Made by a program: the position numbers and the translations under genes. From Ectocarpus siliculosus (lineage: Eukaryota > Sar > Phaeophyceae > Ectocarpales > Ectocarpaceae), in the NCBI GenBank assembly GCA_000310025.1, contig FN649731.1, forward strand, positions 2,404,933 through 2,462,537: a stretch of DNA of 57,605 nt. Direction: 5' to 3'. This document shows positions 1-13,600 of this stretch, in pieces (positions within the stretch are counted from its first letter, which is position 1; the number at the start of each line of letters is the position of its first letter). The notes under the pieces were generated by a model. It saw only the letters and a program-made list of their open reading frames with translations. It did not search any database and was not told the DNA's origin.

Positions 1-12
1 CCCCGGACCCCC

Positions 13-75
13 CCCTCACTCACGCGTGGTTTGCTTGGTCCAAAGTATATTTACTTGTTTTTCAACAAAGGACAA
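13..75 (+). repeat. Dispersed repeat, copy 1 (second copy near 52.2 kb)
   Basis: A stretch of about 60 bp containing CTCACGCGTGGTTT and then a TATTTACTT...TTCAACAAA segment recurs in the same orientation at about 52217-52268 with several mismatches and small indels. In both places a C-rich run precedes it. It may be the edge of an interspersed element; its full extent is not visible because the window begins here. Confidence 0.5.
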
Positions 76-2202
76 CTCGTTTTCTCAAATAGTGCATGTC
101 TTGAATTTCAAAGAGTATGATCTGTAGGGCACGTGTAGAAGCATGCGGGAGGGAAATTTTATCCATACCCGACACTGATGTGAGTTCTGTGACATTTCAC
201 AATCCCTAAAGATCCTTCCGTGAGTCGTGTTTTCCAAACAACCTATCCGATACTTCTGTGAGTTGTGTAAGACTTCCGAGTTCTAGGATCCGACGGAACA
301 GTACCCGAGGTATGATAAAAAAATTAACCCAACAAGTAACATGACGGTAAAAGAGGGTTTATACCAGGATTTTGTATGGCATACAACAGTTGCGAGCATC
401 CCCGAATCTTTCTGTGAGTTAAACACCAAGGACAAACTCGGTAATTTCGCCGCCGTGAAACTTCCGGTACCGCCGATTTAACGCCGTTTTGTGGTGTTAA
501 CCGCCTCCGCCCAAGTCGGTTCTGCCAAAACACGCATATTACGTCTACCGCCAAAAAAACTACCACCGAGTGGCGTTGCCGCCGAAAATGTGTCCACCTA
601 ATAAACCGTTACCAAGCAAACCCTTTTCTAATACCATATGCTCCTGTACGATGTTCCGATGCTACAAACCCTTGTAGTGTATTTCCATCTACTGTCGGAT
701 TCGAGTATGTACAAGCCAGTTCTAGTGAAACGTTCTTATGCGTTGAGCACAGTTCTACACTTAAAGTAACACGTTCTTATGCGTTAAGCGGGAAATTAAA
801 CTTTTCAATGTACTTGTACTGGTACAGTCGAACCTCGGTTTAGGACACACCTTTTTCTTGATTTATAAATGTGCCATTGATGGAGGAAAGTGTGTTCAAG
901 ATTCAGGCGGGGACAAATCGCCATCCCCAGGGGCAGCGGAGGCAAGACCATCAACGAACAGCATACAAATGCGTTGACAGGGCGACGAGTTGATCCGTGG
1001 TTTTGCGATAATACTGCTGCGTAGAAGTTTTAGTTTTTGCTCAACACTGTACATTGTTGAACCACGACCTTAAATTAGTGCACGGTATGTTGTAGAGGGA
1101 TGCTATCGACCGTACAGGACTAGCGGACAGCAGTGGGGTAGTGCTACAGGGCTGCAGTGCAGACCAGGCAAAACGTTGCCTAAGCCACGGCAGCACCGCA
1201 TCACACTACTTAATCGTCCATACATTGCGAATAGCTGATCTGCCTGCAGTGCACAAACCCGCCCCCGTCCTTCGCTGCAAGCTATAGTTGAGATTCGTCA
1301 GTAAACGACCGCAACAACTTTCAAAAGCAGACAGCGCGGATCGCTGTGATCGTCATCCGTTCCGTTCGCGTGCAAAAGGGAGCTAAGTTTCTCTTCACGG
1401 GAGTGGGACCCGGACAGCGAAGATGTAATGCACGACTCCGGCGTGACACCGTCTTCGTCTTAGACGCTCGCAGCGTTATAACTTCTACATTGGAGAGACC
1501 CTGTTCAATGCCTCTATTCCCAATGCTGCCTGTTCTTCCAACGTGTGCGCGTGTTCTTGACAATCTGTGTGCTCTCTCGGATGCATCGACTACGGTAACA
1601 AACTGTTACGTACATCTAGTACTTCAAGAAAAATACATCGCCCCGCGTTTGAGCACTGGTGCACTACTGCTGTGATGAAATTGACGTACAGCGTTCATCG
1701 CCCATATTTGTTCTCCACATACCGTTATGCTGGACGCAGACGCGCAGCCCGTAGGCGACAGGAATCTGTGCCCACACACTAGTAGCAGCCCGCTCTCTCG
1801 AGGTGTTGTATATGGTGTTGTCCAGCACAGCGAAAAAAGGGAGTGCCGTACACCTTATCACTGCTGGTCTGCGGGGCCTCTACGAAGGTGTCCCCTGGTC
1901 CCTGGTTCGTGAATAGTGTCCTGCCTGGTCCTCGATAGAGGACGTGTCCTCAACCCTCCTATTAATAGTACTGGAAGCCCAATTGGGGACACTCTTTGGG
2001 GACACAGCACTCAAATACCTAGGGTCCGCTGTGTGAAACGCACGTGAGAACATTTGGTCTATCATGCTTGGCTGAGGTGGTACGCTGTGTGATGTGCGGT
2101 GTGATGCCTCTCCTCGGCCTCTGGCTTGCTGTACACCATCTCCCAAGCCGCGTGTACCCTAGGTCGTAAAACTGTACATTGCCTGGTACTGGAAAAAATA
2201 CT

Positions 2203-2287
2203 GACTCGGCTTCAGTATAGAAAAGTGTCCCCACGTGAAAAGTGTCCCCACGTGTTTTGGGGACACTTTTCATACTGAAGCCAAGTC
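2203..2287. repeat. Long hairpin (inverted repeat) with two CACGTG palindromes
   Basis: Arms at 2203-2233 and 2258-2287 are reverse complements except for one substitution and one extra base. The loop carries a second direct copy of AAAAGTGTCCCCACGTG, so the right arm can pair with either of two left-hand copies. CACGTG occurs at 2232-2237 and 2249-2254; this is the G-box/E-box core bound by bZIP and bHLH factors in many eukaryotes. The hairpin lies about 1.3 kb upstream of the PGK start. It could be a small foldback element or a regulatory site; no function is proven. Confidence 0.7.
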
Positions 2288-3563
2288 ACCCTTTGTGTGG
2301 CAAGCTGGCAAGGCTGGCAAGGAGCTGGCAAGGAGCTCAGATTCTTTGGACGGACTGTAACCCTCGACCAATGGCTGACAAACATTCTTGCAACGTTTTT
2401 TTTGCGGAGGGACTGGGCACTAGCAGGGTTAACCAGCAATATGCGTAGCCAAACCCAAACCGAGGTCCGACTGTGGTGTCCCAGCACTAAATATTTATGT
2501 CACCCCATATCACAGGTAAAACGCGCTGTGCGACGCCCGACCTAAGCGCATAGGCCATGCACCGATTAAGGCAGAGCAATGCGTTGCTTTACGAAACGCT
2601 GTGATTACAAGCATATTTCCTAAAAAAGCAATTGTGGAGTAACAACTTGGGCGGTCATCACCGATGCTTTTTCCACGATGAACACTCATACCACGACCCT
2701 AAGCTGCGCTACTGCTGTGCTTGTTCGATCGTTGGAGGCAAGAAGAAGCGGCACAATGAAGTTCTTGCTCGGTACTCCGTAGATACAATAGATACATGCC
2801 AGCTTCTTACCTTAGTAACTGCCACTTCAATGTTTTTGTGTACACCTGCCTCATCTTCCTCTACCCGACTGGCTGCGCCAACGTTAGCAGCCAGTCCAGG
2901 TGTAACGATTCGGTTCATTGTTGCATTGGTTCCGCGCTGCTGTAGACATCCACCAACGTCTCGGTGTGTGTGCACGGCTCGCAGCATCATGAGTGGCGGT
3001 CTGACAAAGTAAAGTAGAATCATCGCAAACCTCATCAATGAGTACAGCCGCAATACATCACCTCGTGTGTCCTCAGGAACTGGCTAAATGCTCCACGGCC
3101 CCGGCCCGCGGGCTGCGTGGCCCCTCCTGCACCTCCTACTCCTTTCTGCCTTCCCCTTGCGCCACCTTCTTGCCCAGAGCTCTCTCCCGAGCCTCCACCG
3201 CTGACACTGGTGTCAGACAGGGCTCGCCAGGTGCCGTGGCGTGAGAGTACTGACCATCCTCTGGCGGCATTTGTTTTGCCAGCAGCAGTCAAAACCCTTC
3301 CGTGATTCAGCGCGACTCGATGCATTCCTCAGCGTGTGCGGTTGTGGTGCTGTGGCCAGTGTGTGTCGTCAATTGGGCTGTTGGGACGGCTGTGTGCATG
3401 CGGGGGTCAGCGGCTCGTACATGTACATCGACCCCCTCGCATTTGACAAAAAAAGCCCCCGGGTGACGTACCTCGACGTGTGTCACACGCAACACACTTG
3501 CACAGCCTCCTTCGCACTTTGCACACACCACAAGCACCGGGTGTGCAATTATACTCTCGCATC

Positions 3564-6500
3564 ATGTTCCGTTCAGCTACAGTGTTATCTCGTCGTTGGG
3601 CTGCCCAGGGCGTTGTGACCTGTTCGCGCTCATTCAGCGTCAAGAAGAAAAAGACTATCCAGGACCTTGCGAAGGAGGTGTCTCTCCGCGGAAAGCCTGT
3701 CTTGGTCCGAGCGGATCTCAACCTACCTCGGAGTAAGGAGGATGGAAGCATCACCGATGATACGAGAGCACGCGCGGTGAGCAGAACGAAGTGTATATAT
3801 GTTGTACGTACGTGTTTTGCAAAATATTTCATGCAAGTGCATTAGGTTGTTCGGGTCCCTCGGTCACAAGCATGTTGTGCATGATTGAGCTACACGTGAG
3901 ATGACAACAGAGCGTGACGATGTTTCAAGTTTCAAGGTCGGTCTCTGCTGTACCTCTCACAGTGACATGTGTAAGTAACTCTTGTGTCACTGTGCGTTAC
4001 AGAAGGTGGCGTTGGCAATTAGCTGAAAGATTTCCACAGATACAAGTATCCGCCATTGGGTAGACTACGGCGGTATATCGAGCTTCGAGATTTTTGGAAA
4101 CGTGCCTCGTACTTCTAGGTAACTGATGATCGAGGTGTACAGCAGTATCCCACAACCTCGATCACATGTCCGGGCTTCAGCCACGCGTCATGACTTGGCC
4201 GTGTCTGGATCTGGCCGTCGCACGACCCTTGTCATACGTTACACGACAACACGAGTACGTTGTTTTCCGTTCCACAAGGTCCCCGTCACGCCCGACACCT
4301 GCAAAATATCAAAATATCGGCTGGCGCTACATATTTACATATTTGCAATTGTGGGCGAGCATGCCTTGTCTACCTACATCACTCCTCCACAGGGACTTTC
4401 GGTGCAGGTGAACCCACATTTAACTCTCCCACTTTCCTATGTTTCTCTCACCGAATAGGTGGTCCCGACGGTGAAGTTTCTTCTCAAGGAAGGAGCCAAG
4501 GTATGCATAGGTGTGATGCTTTCGAGACGTATAGGGTTCCTCAAATTGTGCACCGCGGCTGAAGGAGCAAATAAATATTCGACCAAGTGCCACTTGCGCG
4601 GAATTTTACAGTAGAAATCAAGTGTTTCGTGTTTTCCCGTCGAAGTTTGACTTCTCTGTCGAAAATCGCTTCACCTGTTGTTGTGTTCTAGCTGTTTTCC
4701 GGGCAACAGACTGCGACAGCATGGCATGGACAGGATAGTGGAGATATCGTACACAACAGCACGTAGCGGAGGAGAACGGCATTGTTTTCCTCACTCCTAG
4801 CTGACGTCTCCTCATTGGTCCGTCGGTTAGTGGAACAACACGCGACACATGTCTGTGTGCGAGGAACACTACCGTGTGGCCAAACACGAACAATATGGAA
4901 CGTGCAGGGAATGGAGGATGCGCTGCTGCAGGCACCTCCACTGACCCGATAGCGGCGTCCTTAGGCTCGACCACTGAGGCTTTTTTTTCAACCCAAACAA
5001 TTCGCTCTTGTATCTACTACAAGCAGTCTATGTGACTAGATATTTGGAGGAGTAATGGGCCGCGGGGTCGGCGCAATACCTGTAGTAGTCTGTATCTGCG
5101 ATGCTGTGTGTGATGGAGACTTCCGCACTTCATACAAATACATTGTCCGCATCCGGAAATATTGAGCGGACCTTCAAGATGTTGGGCATCCGCTCCCCGC
5201 TGGTGTCAAATGACGGACGAACTGCGGACGAACACACACACGCGTGACACACGCGATGCAACATACAGCAGTACCGCCAAATGGTCGTCACCTAACTGCA
5301 CTGCTGCCGGCAAACAATGAACGAGAGGGTTAGATACACTTGATAGAACCCATCGGGCAGTGCGGTGTGGAAAGCAAGTGGAGAGTGGTAGGAGCACCGC
5401 AGTTCCGACACAGCCAGCTCGTTCTCTCGCATGGACCGTTTGTCAACACCTCAGTCTCTCTCTGTTTCGCTTGCTGGAGGCGGCGTCATTTGTTTGCTTC
5501 CCTTATCCCCCGCCCTATTGTTGTCCACCGAAATACGTCATCCCTACATCGTTCTGAGTCCCACATGGCGATTGCGGCAACAACGCCAATCGCCTCAACT
5601 TCGCTCTCCGCTGTTGTTGTTGCTGCTGTGGGCAAGAAGACCTCAATCTATCCTGTTTTCACCCATCGATTTTTCCGACGGCAAATAGAACCGCCAAGAC
5701 TCTCCCTATTGTTTAGCCAGAGAGCGGGCACCAGGTCTGTTGTTTGCTTCTGTGCTTTTACCTATGGAAGGGGTTGGACCACGGCGGGTGGGTGTGATGC
5801 TGTGGGTGTGCGAGACTTGTCAGCGGTGTGCTACCTCTGTTTCTTCCCTGGTTTGAATCGCACGCGCTTGAGATCTCCGCTTTTATAATGCGGCCTCCTC
5901 GGCAACTGCAGAGGATGGGGTAAGGTATCTCCTACGAATTTTGGGCACAATTGCCTCTGTAGCACGGCCATCTGTTGTTGGAGCACGACCAAACCGGTGT
6001 GACGAAGAGTGCCCTATTCTTCTCCCTCCATAGAGACGCCAGCAGATCGTAAATCGGTGATCTTTAGACCTCGTTCTGGTCGAAAAGGAGGGCATATTCG
6101 GTCGCCCAGAAATTAGGCGGAAATCAAACTTGGGGCCCTGCATCGCGTTGGAACAGACTGACACATAGATCCTTTATTTCCCTCCTGGGGTGAAAGAACA
6201 AAGGTCGCGCTTCGCGCTCCGCGGCTCATAATTGTAGGCTTCGTCGTCGCAAAAAGATGAGCGTTTTTCCCTGGAAACTCTGCAACAACGACGTTTAGGT
6301 GGTCCTGTGCACTCACGCCGGTCGACCGAAGGGCGAAGTGGTCGAGTCTATGAGGATCGGCAACATCGGAGGGTGCCTTGGAGAACTGCTGGACGAACCG
6401 GTCGCGTGCCCCACTGACTGCATTGGTGACAAAGTCGAGGAGCAGGTATTGAGTCTATCTTTGAGCATGTACATACCGCCCAGTGTCCCCGGCCTTGATC

Positions 6501-8688
6501 TTGTCGCAGTCTCGTGTTTTGTACGAAGTGCAAGACTGCATGCAGCTGTTCGCATGGGTATGTCCATATGTTTATTTGCTGCAAATTAAGGAACACCAAC
6601 GAGAGAGCTACTTCTGTGCCTCGTGGCAAGCATGCTTGTCAATGCCAGTATTTTGTGTGCTTGACATGTTAACATGCTTATCTTTCGACAGGCATCGAAG
6701 GCGGAATGCGTTGTGTTGCTGGAGAACGTCCGCTTCCACAAGGGGGAGACGAAAAATGACCCTGATTTTGCTGAAAAGGTGAGTCTAGCAGAAAAATGAA
6801 AGGGTAGCACCGTCTTGTGTCTTGCATTTGTGCCAAGCCAAACCGTGTGAGCGCAATCGACCTCGTTCTGGCACACGTTTCAGGTCTTACGACGCATCCG
6901 TGCAGCGATACGTGTATCAAACTAACAAATCCTTCATGTTTGACGCCGTCGGGTGTGCTCCCATTTATGTGCAGTTGGCCGCTCACGCAAAAATCTTCGT
7001 GAACGATGCTTTCGGAGCTGCTCATCGTTCTCATGCCTCGACGGTCGGTGTGACCAAGTACATGGACCACAGCGTGGCAGGGTTCCTGATGGAGAAGGAA
7101 CTGGACTACCTCAAGGGCGCCATGGACAGCCCCTCCCGGCCGTTCCTCGCCATGATCGGCGGCGCCAAGGTCTCCACGAAGGTGCGGTAGTATTCCAGAT
7201 GAGGAAAATCTATTGTCATTCCCGAAATGAAGATGAGGAGATAAGTTCCTTCCGTAGATTACGTTTTTGAAGGGTCCCATGGCTGCGGTATCTTTATCCC
7301 TCTACAGAGGGCAGGCAGGTGTTCTTAGGCAAGTAGAGGGGCCAAGATAATAATGGTTCGATCGGGGCCAAGGAAGAATCGTTCCATACTGCTGTATGTG
7401 CGAATACAAGAGCGCAGGAAGAGATGATCCTTGGCACCTCCGACACCATTTGGAAGTCGGGATGTCGGGATGCCACTGGCGGATATACGACTATATGCCA
7501 CCCGTGAGCATGGGCATGCAGATTTGAGTAGCGGCCAATAATTCCAAACAAGCATGTTGATCCGAGAGAACATATGGAATGGGAGGCAGATTTGAGTACC
7601 GGCTGCAGAGGCATATCACAAACAGGAGGCGTGATGGGCCTTTGCTCTCGCTGGAAGAATTCCTGTACAAGAATCATCAGCATTCCAATTTGTGTCGACC
7701 GATGGACGCACGTTTTCAATTATTTTTCTTGTCCAAAACAGTTTGCCATTGTATTTTTGGCTGTAAGGCACATTTTTTCGATGCAGTACTGCGTTGATGG
7801 TGTGACGTGAATCCTCCGTCGTGATGGTGCAGATTCCCGTCCTGGAGTCGTTGCTGGACAAATGCGACAGCATTTTGCTTGGCGGCGGCATGATCTTCAC
7901 CTTTTATCGCGCTCTTGGAATGTCGACTGGTGCTTCCTTGGTCGAGGAAGATTTCGTCGACATGGCGCGAGACTTGATGAAGAAGGCGGAGGCGAAGGGG
8001 GTGAAGTTCTTGCTACCCAAAGACGTGGTCGTTGCTGACAAGTTTGCGAGCGATGCAGCCTCGCAGCTGGTGAGCAAGTTTGCGTCGCCTGGCGACTGCT
8101 TTGCATTGTACGCGTACTTGGGCTTGGAAGAGTCTTGGGTTGTTAGTGTTTTATTGTTGGTTATCCTATAGGTATAGCACAAATGAAGGCCGAGAATGTG
8201 AATAGGCAGGCAGGAATACGCTGTATGATATAATTGTTGTATCATATGCAAGATCGAATGCTCGACCACGTCAAGCACAAAATCTTGGACACTGTGTGCA
8301 CGTCGTGTTGACGTTAATTTTTGTCCATCGTTGTCAGGTTGACGCGAAGGACATCCCTGACGGTTGGATGGGCCTTGACATCGGCACGTCGGCTGTGGAT
8401 GAGTTCAAACAGGAGATTTCGCAAGCGAACACGATCGTCTGGAACGGACCTCTCGGAGTTTTCGAGTGGGATGCGTTTGCGAATGGCACCAACGAGCTTG
8501 CCAAGGCGTTGGCCACCCGCACCGCTGAAGGCGGTATCACCATAGTTGGGGGTGGTGACTGTGTTGCTGCAGTCGAGAAAGCTGGCGTTGCGAGCCAGAT
8601 CAGCCATATTTCGACTGGCGGAGGCGCTAGCTTGGAGCTTCTTGAGGGCAAGGAATTGCCGGGTATTGCGGCTTTGGACGATGCGTAA
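3564..8688 (+). CDS. PGK: Phosphoglycerate kinase, probably mitochondrial, 7 exons
   Basis: PGK transfers the acyl phosphate of 1,3-bisphosphoglycerate to ADP in glycolysis, or the reverse. Proposed exons are 3564-3776, 4459-4500, 6299-6445, 6692-6778, 6975-7181, 7833-8069 and 8338-8688. All introns are GT-AG and all are phase 0; the protein has 426 residues. Visible family motifs in order are RADLNLP (about 49-55), [61 protein letters not shown] and [14 protein letters not shown] near the C terminus, covering both Rossmann-like domains and the nucleotide and substrate sites. ATG 3564 is the first Met before the conserved start. About 25 extra residues precede it (Arg/Ser-rich, no acidic residue, ending SRSFS), typical of a mitochondrial presequence. 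I see no plastid ASAFAP-type motif. GGGDC replaces the commoner GGGDT/S. Intron 2 (1798 bp) shows no coding content. Confidence 0.93.
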
Positions 8689-10363
8689 ACTACCCGGAGG
8701 TAGCCATGTTGATCGAATTGCCTCTCCTGCCGTACACGTTAGGCGAGATGAACAACTACCTTACGGCGGGTGATGAAGCCTTTTTTTGCTCCACGGAGCA
8801 CACCACCGTCTGTGCGAGATAGATGGGTATTCCATGTAGCACTTCAGCCGAACACAACCAACTTCGGCGTCTGTCATATGTTTCCCAAAGAACATGAAGC
8901 GAGGCGGAGTCGAAAATAATGTGTTCGTCATACAGTCCAGTCTGCTTTCGAGTGTGGAATATGCCATGCCGAGGGGTTTGGTCGGACGGGGGGTTGCGCT
9001 GATGTAGACGACGACAAAAGCTCGAAAATGAAGGACGTAATCATTTTCGTTTGTTCTCTTCTCTTTCATGCATAGATTAAGTGTGAATCCCCCGAATTTT
9101 GATGTAGGATCTCCTACGTACTTTGTTTACTCATATTTGTTCAGACCTTTCGGATGCTTGAACCCCGTCGGAGCCGCCGGATTGCCTTGCATCGAAGTCT
9201 TCTGTGTGAATCTTTCGTGATGTCGTTGATGCTAGCTATAAGATCGAGTGGGATGAATACATTTCGTTGCTCATTAGAGGCCGCGAGTGGGAAGGGGTGA
9301 ACAATCCTTGGACACGAGGTGGAGGGTCGTTTTGCAAAAGGTTGATTCAACACCCGCAACATGATTCAACAGCAGTAGTACGTATAGTTTCTGGATGTTG
9401 CGCCCTGCGGCCTGACAACAAGTCTTGAATCCACGAAGGTTCCTGCGATGGGCATGGCGACATTACGGCGATGACGGTGTTTGGCTCAAGTTCGACATTT
9501 TTATTCTAGATCCGAACCCGACCAAATCCCGAGCATGTTGTTGTCATCCTACACGTTGGATTAGTCAGAGGCAAAACGAGGATCCCAAGAGACTAAAAAG
9601 GGATTATGCACGATACGTATGTATCTGTCACTGGGTTTACCCTTTTCGACTTCACGGTTGACGAGTTGCGCAAAAGAATGGTGTGGGTGCGAATATAAGT
9701 GGCGACTTTTCACTGCGAAGAAGGTGTACCGATTCTGGTAAAAGTCAATCGACAGATACCCTGCGAATCGGGTAACATCACCCCCTTTTTTTTGTTTTTT
9801 CTTAATATGACACAACGAAACCATCTCTATCTTAGAAAAGAGTCTGTAATGATGTGTGTCCAAATTGAGGAACTTGGCGAAGCGATTCCAAGGCAAAAAT
9901 AAACGAAATCTCCCAACACCTCGGAAGCGACCCTGGAAGTATTTGGAAGAAATAGCTACCCCTAGGTCCCCAGGTGTGAGCCACTTCAAGCTCGTGTAGT
10001 ATGCGTATGCATAGGAGAAAATCTAGACTAAATACACTGCCGAAGGAAAAACAATACAAAAAACTGTGCGACCTCCGTTGATTATAATAGTCAAAAACAT
10101 ACTGTAATTATCGAAACGTGTGTACAGTAGACTGGCGCCAGACTAGATGGGACGAACACACACATGCACACCGACACATGCCTCATATGGCTGATCTGAT
10201 GCAAGTGCAACATGTACGTGTCCGCCGGGGTCTCTTTCGCTCATGCAACTACGGAGCCTCTTTTACCCGACAGTCCCGTCAGGCTGTCTCTCCGTCTCCC
10301 TACCCTGCCTCTGGTGCACTCATTCACACTTCTCTCCTTATCTCCTTATGCATACTTATCAAG
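8689..10363. other. Intergenic spacer between PGK and FIG4
   Basis: This stretch must hold the PGK 3' UTR and the FIG4 promoter. No coding segment is recognisable on either strand and no clear AATAAA signal follows the PGK stop. A short palindrome (GTAGGATCTCCTAC, about 9104-9117) is present. The reading frame of FIG4 exon 1 stays open upstream to about 10118 and contains in-frame ATGs, so a longer FIG4 N terminus is possible but has no family support. Confidence 0.5.
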
Positions 10364-10570
10364 ATGAGGGAACCGCGCAAGCAACCCGCTGCAAAGGCCA
10401 CACTGGAACCTGTTGTCAGCAAGCTCGAACGGTGAGGTAGTCTTTTCAGCAGTAGTACGGCGGCGCAAAACGCCATCTCATCCTCGCTCCGGAAATTGGA
10501 CATTGGCACGTGGACGTTGACATGTTCACTTTAGTTTCGCCGCGTTTCGCTCTCGTCTCTCTCGTCTCTC

Positions 10571-10632
<62 letters not shown>

Positions 10633-13600
10633 TGCGTGGGTCTCTCTGTCTCTGTACTGCGATCTGATTTCTTTAACCTCTCTCCGTTGCGTGGGTCTCT
10701 CTGTCTCTGTACTGCGATATGATTTCTTTAACATCGCAAAGGTTCGTCTTGTACGAGACATCGAGTCACCTGTACCTGACTGCTAGTGACCGGTCCGAAA
10801 CCACCTACAGGTATGCTTTCCTATTTTATGTGTAGACTACTACAATTCTTTCCGGTAAACACATGGAAATATTTGCGAGTGTTAACGCCCACAAACCTAG
10901 AGAGCTATGGCAGGCTTTGCTGTGTGTTCGTGTCTGTACACCTATTCATTCTGTGGGACAACCGATGCGTACGATCGACAGCAGTGTGGCCAACTTGTCT
11001 GCATCTTTGATGTGGAGACGAGTTCTTCAACAATCGTGCAGTCAACATGCGACGCTTGCTAGCGTTGAGGAGGGTGGCGCATTCGCTCGGACACGTGTAT
11101 TTGCGCCATATGCATAAGGCTGCTTGTGTAGTCAGCGGATGGTGTCTCTTGGCATGTCTCCAGTTCCTCCTCGCTTTCATACACAGACGTGGGCGCTTAC
11201 GTCTGAGCCCGCACTGTATACATCTGATACGTACATTGTACAACCTCGCACTTCTGTCTCAACCGCACCACCGCCATGGTCTTCGGTGCCGACAGAGTGC
11301 TCAAGCTCGACCGTCGAGTGGTAAATCCAACATCCCTGGCAGACATTTGCCAGGAGGATCCGGTCGTGTACACTCCAATCGACATGATCGAAATGTTGGA
11401 CATGATCCACGAGGGAAACCGAACCGTTGGAGGGCTCAGCATGACTGCCAAGGGTTATGGCATCGTAGGATTCGTCAGGTTCCTCGATTGCTACTACCTC
11501 AACTTCATCACGCAACGCAGGCTGGTGAGCAGAAAAGCAACAAAGAAACAGTTAGGGGTTGCAGCGAGACTGTAGTGTTTTGTGTCAACCTTTCGTCTGC
11601 GTTTGACGTGTCATTGACGCCAGTATTGGCTCCTCACCTGCTGTCGGAACGGCACTTTAACTTCCCTGGCGCAGGTAGGTGCGATCGGGGGAAACTTGGT
11701 ATATGCCATCAAAGCCACGGAGATGTTTGCTATCAAACCTGCCGACACTGCATCTGGGGCACTCAGCTCTACCGCAGCACACGGCAATGACTCCAATGCG
11801 TTCGTCAGCACCTTGGCGAAGGTCAACCGGCGGCTTCACCCCACCCAGAGGTGGGAGACATCGGTGTTCAACACTTGGTCACCCTACCAAGGGCAGATCG
11901 ACCCTTCACAAGCAGATTGATTTCACTTTCGCAACAGAATAGCACCGTATGTCGGTTACGCATGGCCCAGTCAACTATAGCCATGTATAGCTCAAGGAGC
12001 AGCCAGAGCCCTCCCTAACTTGCACTCCCGATTCTGGGTTTAGTCCCGGTCACCTAGTCTTATCTGGGTGTAGTCCCGGTCACTCAGTATTGTGCCGGTG
12101 TTTTCGGCGGGCACAATGGCACTACTGAGGCCCCCCACTGTTATAAGCAACCCCAGTTGTGGGAAAACGATCATGTTTTCTCTGCGCAGACCCGCGCACC
12201 CCCTAATGACCAAAAGGTTTGTAAAAGGCCGATGAGACGCACGCAATGCCCATGTATTACACTCTCAATTTTTGCAGGATACGACCAGACTTGTAATTGA
12301 AGAGAAGCTCTTTGCGAGGATGTATAATATTTCCACCCTAGGCGTTCAGTGTAGTTAGTAGTGATCCACCAATGACGTGTTGTTTTAGCTTGACTTCTGA
12401 CTATGCAATGCTCGAACGTTGCGAGCGAATCCTGTGCTCCTTGATTGTTTAGGAAGGAGTTGTAGAACGACAATCCTTCCGTTTTTTCGGGTAATTTTGC
12501 CTTGGTTGCTTGGTTTGTAAGTGCGTTCGCTTGTGCCGCCTTCGCCTTGAATTCTGTAACGCTCACCGGAACAGGGAAACAGCGGAGGCAAAGTATCTGG
12601 GCCTGTTTCAGTTCATCGACTTGACGAAGGACTTCTTCTACTCCTACACCTACGACCTCACCAACTCCTTGCAGCACAACATGACGGCGGCGACGAGCAA
12701 AACGTTCCCCCCTCCGCCGTTCAAGGTACGCAACCAAAAGTTAGAGCTCCCTTTGTTCTTTGTATATATTTCGTTGGATACGCGTGGCTGGCTCCCGGTG
12801 TGGTGGTGTTTAGGCATCAGGTTTCCCACCTTAGAGCCTAACCCCTAGAAATGGACACCCATGTCCCTTTCGACATGCACCCCCAGGACATGTACGCTTG
12901 GAACTTTCACCAGACCCGAGAGCTCGAGGCGCAGGTTGGACACCTGAACTCGTCCTTTTGGGTTATTCCCATCGTACACGGAGCTTTCCTACAGCGCAAG
13001 TGCGACCTGTCTGGACGCATGCTGAACATAACGGTCATCGCTCGCCGCTCCAGGCATTTCGCAGGAACACGGTACGTGCAGCTGCACATTATTTCTCTGA
13101 TTGAGTACCAACTAGTCGCAAGTTCAGCTCTGTATGGGTTAGGCTGTCCAAAGCCTTGTTGTTGCACCCCCCGTTTTGGTGGTGTATTCCGCCGCTGCTT
13201 TGCGCAAGGTGTGCGAAATACTCTATGCGTCTTATAGTGTAGACACCGGACTGCACTGGAGAAAAAAATAAGTCGGGTGGGAGAGTGTTAAGTCGAAGCT
13301 TCGTCCGTTTTTGCCACCTTCTCTTTCTTGGCGTACCCCGATGCATTGTCGTGTAGAAGTATGTACGATTCCAGGTGTTGTTTCGTCGTGAACAGCCATG
13401 AACGCAACCGTTTGCCTGCTGACCTCTTTCTGTGTGTTGTTTATGGCTTTTCCTGATCGTAGACAAATAAGCAGACATATTCCGTGTGCATCACCACATC
13501 ACCACATCATAATCCATCCAAGACGCTTGGTGCCTCTGTACTTTCCCCCAGGTATTTGAAGCGTGGCGTGAGTGACACGGGCAAAGTTGCGAATGACGTA

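Larger units (their letters stand above)
1..3563. other. Intergenic region upstream of PGK
   Basis: I see no supportable gene here. The open frames are short, overlap on both strands and show no recognisable motif. The stretch holds a dispersed repeat at its left edge, a short direct repeat (730-748 and 771-789), a GGCAAGG-rich tandem stretch near 2300-2340 and a strong hairpin at 2203-2287. The last few hundred bases before 3564 must hold the PGK promoter and 5' UTR, but no TATA box or other core element stands out. Confidence 0.5.

Noticed and set aside
12842-12886. Start of FIG4 exon 6 at the AG near 12848
   Set aside because: It would put the exon out of frame with exon 5. The acceptor ending at 12886 keeps phase 0 and joins KTFPPPPFK to DMYAWNF as in the family.
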